This document shows, piece by piece, positions 1 to 6,009 of a DNA stretch of 7,476 bases (position 1 is its first letter; every line of letters starts with the position of its first letter). The notes beneath the pieces were generated by a model. That model saw nothing but the letters and a program-made list of their open reading frames with translations, did not search any database and was not told the origin of the DNA. The stretch comes from Faecalicoccus sp. (GTDB taxonomy: Bacteria > Bacillota_I > Bacilli_A > Erysipelotrichales > Erysipelotrichaceae), in NCBI GenBank assembly GCA_017941505.1, contig JAGAWH010000195.1, positions 1-7,476 on the forward strand, in the 5' to 3' direction. The translations under genes were made by a program, and so were the position numbers.

Positions 1-108
1 CGGACTGTATGGACAAACCTGGAAATCTGCATCAAAAACACAAGGCCAGAGAGCCTGCGGAAAGGAACTGGTAGAATAATGGCGGTGATTCAGGTCTTGA
101 AGGGGTAA
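1..108 (+). other. Unidentified left-edge stretch, possibly the end of a truncated gene
   Basis: No product is recognised. Two plus-strand frames are open from the window edge: one ends at a TAA at 77-79 (25 residues visible, ending GKELVE) and one at a TAA at 106-108 (36 residues visible, ending VIQVLKG). One minus-strand frame is also open but has no ATG start. A hairpin begins a few bases after the second stop, which would suit the 3' end of a plus-strand gene or RNA lying mostly to the left. None of the peptides matches a family I know, and codon use does not decide between frames. It could equally be non-coding. Confidence 0.25.
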
Positions 109-153
109 AAAATAACCTCTCTCAAACGCTTTATAAAGCGGGATTGAGAGAGG
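106..153 (-). terminator. Strong hairpin, probable Rho-independent terminator (minus direction)
   Basis: A perfect 10-base inverted repeat, CCTCTCTCAA (116-125) and TTGAGAGAGG (144-153), encloses a second palindrome, CGCTTTATAAAGCG (127-140). The result is a long stem with a small internal asymmetry. Read on the minus strand, the stem is followed at once by TTATTTTTTA, a good U-tract. On the plus strand the next T-run is about 16 bases downstream (169-174), so termination in that direction would be weaker. It may stop leftward transcripts from the phosphodiesterase gene, or act in both directions for a gene off the left edge. Confidence 0.55.
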
Positions 154-180
154 GCAAATTCTATAAAATTTTTTCTAAAA

Positions 181-214
181 TGTGGAAAAACCCTATTGAC
201 AAGATTTTTCAACA
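181..214. promoter_or_regulatory. Inverted repeat resembling paired DnaA boxes around a TTGACA
   Basis: TGTGGAAAAA (181-190) and TTTTTCAACA (205-214) form an inverted repeat with one mismatch. The first arm, read on the minus strand as TTTTCCACA, fits the relaxed DnaA-box consensus TTWTNCACA. The second arm, TTTTCAACA, misses it by one base. A perfect -35 hexamer TTGACA (196-201) sits between the arms, but no convincing -10 lies 16-18 bases beyond it, so the promoter is incomplete as read. The site may control the GIY-YIG gene that starts 30 bases downstream. This is inference only. Confidence 0.3.
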
Positions 215-243
215 TTTATCGGTGAATAGTAACAAATATTTAT

Positions 244-495
244 ATGGAAAAGAATTATACCTATATCGTTCGCTGCAAAGATGGTACGCTTTACACCGGC
301 TGGACCAACAATTTAGAAAAACGCATTGCTATGCATAATGAGAAAAAAGGCGCAAAATACACCAAATCCAGAACCCCGGTAGAGCTTGTCTATTTTGAAT
401 GTTTTGATACAAAAGAAGAAGCCATGTCCAGAGAATTCCATATCAAAAAATTATCTCGAAAAGAAAAATTGGATCTGATTAAAGATCCAGATTAA
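244..495 (+). CDS. GIY-YIG nuclease family protein (YazA/YhbQ-like)
   Basis: This 83-residue protein is a complete single-domain GIY-YIG protein of the small UPF0213 type. The first motif appears as Y5-T-Y7 and the second as Y17-T-G19, followed by the catalytic arginine position R27 in NNLEKR. The motif GAKYTKSRTPVELVY lies at 36-50, and the metal-binding glutamate E64 lies in the SREFHIKKL segment. All key positions are present, so a DNA-cleaving or DNA-structure-binding activity is plausible, although the cellular role of this subgroup is poorly defined. The ATG at 244 gives the usual family N-terminus, MEKNYTYIV. No Shine-Dalgarno site lies at normal distance; the nearest purine-rich patch, GGTGAATAG, is about 15-20 bases upstream. 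It is a lone gene, convergent with the phosphodiesterase gene and separated from it by 2 bases. A shadow frame starting at 144 is rejected. Confidence 0.9.
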   Translation: MEKNYTYIVRCKDGTLYTGWTNNLEKRIAMHNEKKGAKYTKSRTPVELVYFECFDTKEEAMSREFHIKKLSRKEKLDLIKDPD

Positions 496-497
496 TC

Positions 498-2240
498 CTA
501 TAAGCTTAAAATCTTATCAATAATTCTTTCGATATCGGTTCTGTTCTCCAACTTTTTCTTAATTTCATTTGCCTGTTTCACATTATCTGTGATGATGCAA
601 TCTGCATCCGAACATAAGAAACGGTGCTGTGATTGTTTTGAATTCGCTGTCCAGATCAGGGCTCCTTTACCCTGTTTATGAATAGCGTTGATGGCATCGG
701 ATGTGCCTGACTCCTCTTCCAATCCAATATAGTCACAATTGAGGGCAGCCGTATTTCCAAAGGAAAGCCATGTTAGATAAGCTGTCTCCATTTCCGGATA
801 GGTCGTTTCAATATAGTTGATTAAATCGTATTTCAAAGAGATCAATACAACCTCATCTTCCATTCCCATTTCCTTAACGATCTGCACGGCATCATCTGCC
901 ATCTTTTTATCTGCGCTCTTTCCTTTGAGCTCAGTAAAAAGAATCACCTTTCCCCGGCTTGCCTCCAACATTTCCTCAAAGGTAGGAATAGGCTGACCAT
1001 CTACCTTCAACATCTTTACTTCATCCAGGCTCATCTGTTCCGGTTTCCGCTTATCTGAGGCAACACGCTTAAAATTACCGTCATGAAGTACAATATAATG
1101 CCCATCCGCTGTCCGTTGAATATCAATTTCACTTCCATACGCTCCCAATTCATAAGCAGTCTCAATACCGGCAACGGTATTCTCTGCCGCTTCATTACCT
1201 CCTGCCCTATGAGCTATGATGCGGGTTGTAACAGTTGTCGGAAACACTTCATCAAAATGATTGTATAAAACTATTGAAAGTCCGGCGATGCATATTATGG
1301 CACACACAAAAGCCATATTAAGAACCGGATGCTTCTGATGATCTCTGATTGGATAATATACCTGCTTCCCTTCCTTATACGTATAGTACAGCTGAGTAAG
1401 TTTCATAATATATAAAGGTGTACTGTATAGTCCGGCTAAAGTTGATAAGACAATTCCCAACATCATCACAAAAAGAGTCAACACCCGGTGCATTCCCTTG
1501 CTCATACCAATCAAATCAATCAATAACAGCGGAAGCACAATGGTAACGATCGCAATCGTCGCTAAAACGAGAATACCGGTCAAGGCATAGATGATATTCT
1601 GCTTGAAATAATCGCGTCTATTAACTTTCATGAGCGCCTTGGATTGTATTGATGCTTCATGAAGTGAATAATGATCCAAAATCACTCCATGAAGAATAAA
1701 TATATTGGCAAGTCCAATCATTAAAAAGATGATAACCGCAATAATTGTTAAGGCAAGATAGAGCGGCGTAGTTTTAATCACAGATGTGATAAATGTCGGA
1801 ATATACAATCCCTGTGTTAAGGATATGGATACTCCAAATCCAAGAATAGGCGCTAAAAGTGCTATGTATAAAATAACGCCAATCCCCTCCATTTTCATAA
1901 AAGCGGGCATCACACGAAATGCCTTCTTAATATTATCGATGATTCGCGTTTCCCTTCCCTTGATCAAATCTCCGCTTAGCTCTATCATTGCGATCAAATC
2001 CAATGCAACGTACACAAGTAAAGTGACAAATCCGATAAAGATGATGAGTAAGCCCTGCCATGTTGTAAACAAAAACAGGAAATCCCCGCTGGAGAGCGCA
2101 ACCCTTCCGGTACTTTGAAGAAGCGCATTAAAAATTTTATTTAATACATATAGCCAAACGGATAATGCACTTTTTGTAACCAGCTGATACTGCAGCACAT
2201 CATACATTGCCTGCCAATATGGTAAAAGTTTCTGTTTCAT
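498..2240 (-). CDS. Membrane-anchored glycerophosphodiester phosphodiesterase
   Basis: This 580-residue protein has two parts. Residues 1-330 are a polytopic membrane domain with about seven hydrophobic segments, near 23-42, 61-90, 119-140, 159-185, 216-245, 252-275 and 307-327. It matches the GPDPase membrane domain type seen in Gram-positive bacteria. Residues 340-560 are a GDPD TIM-barrel domain with the catalytic set intact: H344-R345, E353-N354-T355, E371 and D373 in SEIDIQ, H386-D387, E437-L-K439 and the late W530-T-x-N533. It should hydrolyse glycerophosphodiesters to glycerol 3-phosphate and an alcohol. After the last membrane segment the catalytic domain is probably extracellular, where it could act on deacylated lipids or on teichoic-acid-type polymers. 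The ATG at 2240 has a clear AGGGGG site 5 bases upstream. The gene lies 68 bases downstream of the sugar kinase on the same strand with no clear terminator between, so the two are probably co-transcribed. A weak TTGAAA/TAAAGT pair with a 19-base spacer in the gap could add a second promoter. Confidence 0.92.
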   Translation of the reverse strand: MKQKLLPYWQAMYDVLQYQLVTKSALSVWLYVLNKIFNALLQSTGRVALSSGDFLFLFTTWQGLLIIFIGFVTLLVYVALDLIAMIELSGDLIKGRETRIIDNIKKAFRVMPAFMKMEGIGVILYIALLAPILGFGVSISLTQGLYIPTFITSVIKTTPLYLALTIIAVIIFLMIGLANIFILHGVILDHYSLHEASIQSKALMKVNRRDYFKQNIIYALTGILVLATIAIVTIVLPLLLIDLIGMSKGMHRVLTLFVMMLGIVLSTLAGLYSTPLYIMKLTQLYYTYKEGKQVYYPIRDHQKHPVLNMAFVCAIICIAGLSIVLYNHFDEVFPTTVTTRIIAHRAGGNEAAENTVAGIETAYELGAYGSEIDIQRTADGHYIVLHDGNFKRVASDKRKPEQMSLDEVKMLKVDGQPIPTFEEMLEASRGKVILFTELKGKSADKKMADDAVQIVKEMGMEDEVVLISLKYDLINYIETTYPEMETAYLTWLSFGNTAALNCDYIGLEEESGTSDAINAIHKQGKGALIWTANSKQSQHRFLCSDADCIITDNVKQANEIKKKLENRTDIERIIDKILSL

Positions 2241-2288
2241 GATATCCCCCTGTCAAACAATAATACTTTACCTTTAGAATACTCCTCT

Positions 2289-2328
2289 TTTTCAATATTT
2301 TAGAAAAATTAAATATTTTCAATATTTT
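2289..2328. repeat. 13-base direct repeat across the sugar-kinase stop codon
   Basis: TTTTCAATATTTT occurs at 2289-2301 and again at 2316-2328, a period of 27 bases, with a third partial copy (AATATTTT) at 2312-2319. The right-hand copy encodes part of the C-terminal ENIENI of the kinase. The left-hand copy lies just past the stop in the gap before the phosphodiesterase gene. The arms also form an A+T-only stem (AATATTT with AAATATT) too weak to be a convincing terminator. It looks like a small local duplication in AT-rich DNA. Confidence 0.5.
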
Positions 2329-3823
2329 CCTGTATTTCATCCCAAACAGGATCTAAGGCATCGATGATCTTTCGATATAAATGATATCGCTTATCGTAAT
2401 ACTTAAAAGAGTCTGTATTTGGTTCATATCTTTGGCCAATCTCTGACATCGACTGTACAGCCAGGTCCAGCGTATCATATTGCCCGGCCGCAAAAGCTGC
2501 CGCAATGGCACAACCTAATGCACCTGTCTGGTTGGCCTTAATCGTTTCAACCGGTATTTTCATGATATCCGCAAACATCTGTGACCATACCTTAGAGTTG
2601 GCTGCCCCACCCGATAGACGGATTACTTCCGGTGCATCTCTTCCGGTTTCCATAAGCTTCTCATAGTGATGCCGGTGTCCGTAACATATACCTTCATAGA
2701 TGCTTCGAAAAAGAACTCCTCTATTATCACTGATGGAAAGACCAATCAAAGATCCCCTGGCATTGGGATGGACATTGGAGGCCATCAAAAACGGTAAGAA
2801 AACAGGTACAAATTGCTTATAAGATATCTCTTCCACCGCTTTATTAATCGTGTCATAGATATCCGATGATTTTACATCCGGCATCAGTTCCTTGATAAAC
2901 CATTCCAAATTACCGGCAGAGGTCGGTGAGGACTGCTCAATCAAATAATAAGGCTCAATACAGAATAAAGAATTCATTACATTATGTCCTTCAAGTGATG
3001 GTTTTAGATCTGGGTATTCGTTTATTGACCAGGTCCCGGCAATCATACAGATTTTCTCAGAAGATAAAACCCCTGAGGCAATGGCACAGGCATTGATATC
3101 AAACATACCCCCAATCACCGGAGTCCCTTCTTTAAGCCCGGTTAAAGCAGCTGCATCTTGAGTCACATACCCGGCAATTTCAGTAGAAGTACAGATGGGT
3201 GGAAGTGCATCCATCACTTCCGGAATGTTGAAACATTCCAATAATCTTAAATCAAAAGCTTTTTTTGAAAGATTCATCATTCCAGTTCCGGAATAATCCG
3301 TAATTTCCGCTTTGGCTTTACCGGTTAAGCGAAAGCGGATATAATCCTTACATTCAAAGATCCACTTGATATTTTGATAATTTTCCGGTTCATTGTCTTT
3401 TAACCATGCCAGAAGGGCAACCGGTTGGGAAGCCATCACATGCTGGTAAGAATATTGAAATGCCTTTTTTTCCGTTCCATCCTTGCGCCATTTGGTGACA
3501 TAACTGTAAGTTCGATTATCTGTGGAGATAATTCCGTTTCGAACAGGACATTCATCTTTACCCCAGAGATACATCCCCTTACCATGACCGCAGATACCGA
3601 TTCCCTTAATTTCATTCGATTTGACTTTGGACTGTTTGAGAACCTCTTTGATTACGATGCAGTTATCAATCCACATCTGTTCCATATCTCTTTCCACAAA
3701 GTCCGGCTTTTCGGTGATAGCTGCCGTAGAGATAGAATATACGGCAATTTCCTTTCCCTTTTCATCAAACAAAGCTGCTTTGGTGGTAGTTCCCCCATTA
3801 TCTAAACCTAAATAATAATTCAT
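2309..3823 (-). CDS. FGGY-family carbohydrate kinase, L-xylulose kinase (LyxK)-like
   Basis: This 504-residue protein has the usual full FGGY length. The N-terminal phosphate-binding loop is GLDNGGTTTK (6-15). The second phosphate motif is AGTWS (262-266). The predicted catalytic base is D242 in GGMFD. The adenosine-binding motif LSGGAANSKVW lies at 403-413. From memory it resembles E. coli LyxK closely in several blocks, including the GGxFD region, the SPTSAGNLEWF segment (299-309) and the ERDMEQMW segment (44-51). It therefore probably phosphorylates a ketopentose or related sugar such as L-xylulose with ATP in the cytoplasm, but the substrate cannot be fixed from sequence. The ATG at 3823 has a GAGG site 9 bases upstream and an extended -10 promoter further up. 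It is the first gene of a likely two-gene unit with the membrane phosphodiesterase. No sugar isomerase, epimerase or transporter lies within the window. Confidence 0.9.
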   Translation of the reverse strand: MNYYLGLDNGGTTTKAALFDEKGKEIAVYSISTAAITEKPDFVERDMEQMWIDNCIVIKEVLKQSKVKSNEIKGIGICGHGKGMYLWGKDECPVRNGIISTDNRTYSYVTKWRKDGTEKKAFQYSYQHVMASQPVALLAWLKDNEPENYQNIKWIFECKDYIRFRLTGKAKAEITDYSGTGMMNLSKKAFDLRLLECFNIPEVMDALPPICTSTEIAGYVTQDAAALTGLKEGTPVIGGMFDINACAIASGVLSSEKICMIAGTWSINEYPDLKPSLEGHNVMNSLFCIEPYYLIEQSSPTSAGNLEWFIKELMPDVKSSDIYDTINKAVEEISYKQFVPVFLPFLMASNVHPNARGSLIGLSISDNRGVLFRSIYEGICYGHRHHYEKLMETGRDAPEVIRLSGGAANSKVWSQMFADIMKIPVETIKANQTGALGCAIAAAFAAGQYDTLDLAVQSMSEIGQRYEPNTDSFKYYDKRYHLYRKIIDALDPVWDEIQENIENI

Positions 3824-3852
3824 GTAGTTTTACCTCTCTAAACCTTAAAATT

Positions 3853-3882
3853 ATTATATCAATCGAATTCCACCTTTTTAAA
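3853..3882 (-). promoter_or_regulatory. Extended -10 promoter of the sugar kinase gene
   Basis: On the minus strand a perfect TATAAT (3858 to 3853) is preceded by TG plus one base, giving the extended -10 form TGATATAAT. A TTTAAA at 3882-3877 is a plausible -35 with an 18-base spacer. The predicted transcript starts about 25 bases before the kinase ATG and includes its GAGG ribosome site. The -35 overlaps the tail of the terminator of the upstream operon, so the two units are packed back to back but transcribed separately. Confidence 0.7.
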
Positions 3883-3917
3883 CAAAAGAAAACCGGATCA
3901 AAATTATTGATCCAGTT
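3880..3917 (-). terminator. Rho-independent terminator of the amidase-like / ABC-F / glutaredoxin operon
   Basis: On the minus strand AACTGGATCAA pairs with TTGATCCGGTT (3917-3907 with 3901-3891). This forms an 11-base stem with one G-U pair and a 5-base loop, followed by TTCTTTTGTTT. The 5' arm is the last codons of the glutaredoxin-like gene, and its TAA stop (3906-3904) sits in the loop. Confidence 0.8.
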
Positions 3918-4152
3918 CATTCCAATCTAATAAAACTTTACCATCCTGACAAACCAGTGCCGGAATACCGATATTGCCCTTTTTGCGTACAGAGTCAAAT
4001 ACAGGATTGGAATCTCTAAGCGCTAGAAATTCCTTCATCAGCTTTAACGATTCTGTAATATTCAAATAGGTATACTCAACCCCTCTGGCATCCAGATCCT
4101 TCTTACATGCCAGGCAATCCGGACATAAATCGCTTCCATATATTTTCAACAT
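3904..4152 (-). CDS. Glutaredoxin-like small thiol-redox protein
   Basis: This 82-residue protein has a thioredoxin fold of glutaredoxin type. The first strand MLKIYGSD leads into the redox motif C10-P-D-C13, and the cis-proline element G62-I-P64 precedes the last strands (ALVCQDGKVLLDW). Two more cysteines, C16 and C68, are present; C16 extends the motif to CPDCLAC. The length and motif resemble the glutaredoxin-related group COG4545 rather than classical CPYC glutaredoxins. It probably reduces disulfides or handles a metal or thiol adduct in the cytoplasm, with no partner evident. Its ATG directly follows the TAA of the ABC-F gene with zero gap. Its ribosome site, GGAGG, lies about 11 bases upstream inside the ABC-F 3' end, so translation is probably coupled. 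A terminator hairpin overlaps its own stop codon. Confidence 0.85.
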   Translation of the reverse strand: MLKIYGSDLCPDCLACKKDLDARGVEYTYLNITESLKLMKEFLALRDSNPVFDSVRKKGNIGIPALVCQDGKVLLDWNELDQ

Positions 4153-6009
4153 TTACTCCATAGCCTCCATTTTTTCTTCCCATTCTTCCATCAAAGATTC
4201 GATTTCTTTTTCCTTTTGGGCTATTCTTTCTTCTAATTCATCCATCTTCTGATAGCTTTCATAATACTCGGGCTCATAGCGAAGCTCTTCCATTTGATCG
4301 AGTTCTTTTTGAGCTGCATCCAATAAAGCTTCTAATTTTGCGATACGATTTTTGATAACCTTTCGGTCCTGAAAATCAGAAACTGAGCTGGGCTGATTTA
4401 CAACTTGAACAGCTTCTGTTAAGGAATCTGTCTTTTTCTTTTCAATATACTCATCATAGGTCAGATCATAAACCTTGGAATCCTCAGATATTTCAAGAAT
4501 ACGGGTAGCCATCTTTTTTAAGAACATGCGGTCATGACTGACAAAAAGAATCGTTCCATCATAATCACTTAACGCATCTTCCAAAGCCTCTTTGGTAGGA
4601 ATATCCAAATGGTTTGTCGGCTCATCCAGGAGTAATAAATTTCCATGTTCCAACATCAATTTTGCCAGAGCTAAACGCACTCTTTCCCCACCGGACAGCG
4701 TATTCATCTCTTTAAATACTTCATCCTGGGTAAACAGAAAGCTGGCCAGTGTATTACGGATTTCCGTTTGAGTGGCATCCGGTGCCACCTGCCACAACTG
4801 ATCGAGAACATTATTATCCGATGTCATCTGGGCAGAATCCTGGTCAAAGTATCCAACATCAATTTGATGTCCGAAGGTGAAGCTTCCTGAAAGCGGAGGT
4901 ATCTTTTCCATCAATGTCTTCATCAACGTACTCTTTCCGATTCCATTGGATCCATAAACCGCCATACGCTGATTACGAATGAGTTCAAAGGAAACTTTAG
5001 ATAAAGGTACATCATACCCTACTACAAGATCGTTAACTTCTAAGACGTGTTTACCGCCCTTTCTGGCGCATTGAAAGTGGGCCTTCATGCGGCTGGTATC
5101 CTGACGTACATCTTCAATACGGTCCATGCGCTCTAAGTACTTGATCTTACTTTGGGCAAAGGATGCCTTGTTTTTCTTATAGCGGAATTTTTCAATCAAC
5201 TCTTCCAATCGCTTGATATCCGCCTGCTGACGCACATAGGCATCGTGATTTTTCGCCAGATATTCTTCCTTCGCCTTAATATATTGGGAATAATTGCCGA
5301 CATATCGGGTTGTTTTACCGAATTCAATTTCCACGATTTCATCGGCAACCCTGTCTAAAAACATACGGTCATGCGATACTAAAATGACCGCTGAAGGATA
5401 ATGGCGGATATAACCTTCCAGCCATTCTATGGCATCAATATCCAAATGGTTGGTGGGCTCATCCAAAAGTAAGATATCGGGCTTGCTTAAAAGCAGTTTG
5501 ACTAAGGCAATCTGCGTCTTCTGACCGGATGAAAACTCTTTTAAAGGTCGGTTTAGATCTTGTTCATCAAATTGGAAATGATAAAAGACCGATTTTAGTT
5601 CCACATCATATTGGTATCCGTTTAAGGCTTCAAACCGCTGCTGTAAAGAGGCATAGCGCTCCATTTCTTTTTCTGTTGGATTATCTGCCATGATCACAGC
5701 CTGTTCATTCAATTGTTTTTCCAATTCACGAACATGGTCAAAAGCTTTTAATAATTCTTCATATACAGTATGTTCTTCACTGGAAAAAGTCACCTGGGCA
5801 AGATAGCCGATCTGACATCCGGAGGCTTTGGTCAAACTTCCTTCATCCATCGTTTCCTGGCCACACAGTATTTTCAACAATGTCGTCTTACCGCAGCCAT
5901 TTCGTCCGACTAAGGCAATCTTTTCGCTGTCTTTTACCTGGATGGATGCCTTTGTCAAAACGTCTTGTGCCCCATATGATTTTTTCGCATTACTTAGTGT
6001 TAGTTTCAC
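4153..6009 (-). CDS. ABC-F family ATPase (YdiF-like, translation-associated)
   Basis: This 618-residue protein has two nucleotide-binding domains and no membrane segments, the ABC-F plan. Domain 1 has Walker A GRNGCGKT (35-42), a signature FSSGQKTQ (159-166), Walker B ending D183-E184 in DEPTNHLD, and switch H213. Domain 2 has Walker A GSNGIGKST (353-361), signature LSGGERVR (438-445), D462-E463 and H492. The charged linker at about 240-310 includes the KKNKASFAQSK segment and is of ordinary length. A C-terminal coiled coil spans about 546-618. Recalled similarity is to B. subtilis YdiF, which suggests binding at the ribosomal E site to help translation; the linker gives no sign of an antibiotic-protection specialist. 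The start is GTG at 6009, giving MKLTLSNAKKSYG, with GAGG 9 bases upstream. It overlaps the amidase-like gene by 20 bases. In the first signature the usual first glycine of SGG is serine (S161). Confidence 0.93.
   Translation of the reverse strand: MKLTLSNAKKSYGAQDVLTKASIQVKDSEKIALVGRNGCGKTTLLKILCGQETMDEGSLTKASGCQIGYLAQVTFSSEEHTVYEELLKAFDHVRELEKQLNEQAVIMADNPTEKEMERYASLQQRFEALNGYQYDVELKSVFYHFQFDEQDLNRPLKEFSSGQKTQIALVKLLLSKPDILLLDEPTNHLDIDAIEWLEGYIRHYPSAVILVSHDRMFLDRVADEIVEIEFGKTTRYVGNYSQYIKAKEEYLAKNHDAYVRQQADIKRLEELIEKFRYKKNKASFAQSKIKYLERMDRIEDVRQDTSRMKAHFQCARKGGKHVLEVNDLVVGYDVPLSKVSFELIRNQRMAVYGSNGIGKSTLMKTLMEKIPPLSGSFTFGHQIDVGYFDQDSAQMTSDNNVLDQLWQVAPDATQTEIRNTLASFLFTQDEVFKEMNTLSGGERVRLALAKLMLEHGNLLLLDEPTNHLDIPTKEALEDALSDYDGTILFVSHDRMFLKKMATRILEISEDSKVYDLTYDEYIEKKKTDSLTEAVQVVNQPSSVSDFQDRKVIKNRIAKLEALLDAAQKELDQMEELRYEPEYYESYQKMDELEERIAQKEKEIESLMEEWEEKMEAME

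Noticed and set aside
196..230. Complete promoter for the GIY-YIG gene from TTGACA at 196-201
   Set aside because: At 15-19 base spacing the sequence gives only TCGGTG-like hexamers, so only the -35 half can be supported.
144..338. Plus-strand 64-residue reading frame overlapping the GIY-YIG gene
   Set aside because: It starts inside the hairpin arm, has low-complexity composition and overlaps a clearly conserved gene in another frame, so it is a shadow.
3425..3805. Plus-strand 126-residue reading frame opposite the kinase
   Set aside because: It is the antisense of a conserved FGGY kinase N-terminal half and has no family features.
4153..6009. Antibiotic-resistance type ABC-F ribosome-protection protein
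   Set aside because: The interdomain linker is of ordinary length and the overall pattern fits the housekeeping YdiF-like group. No resistance context is present.
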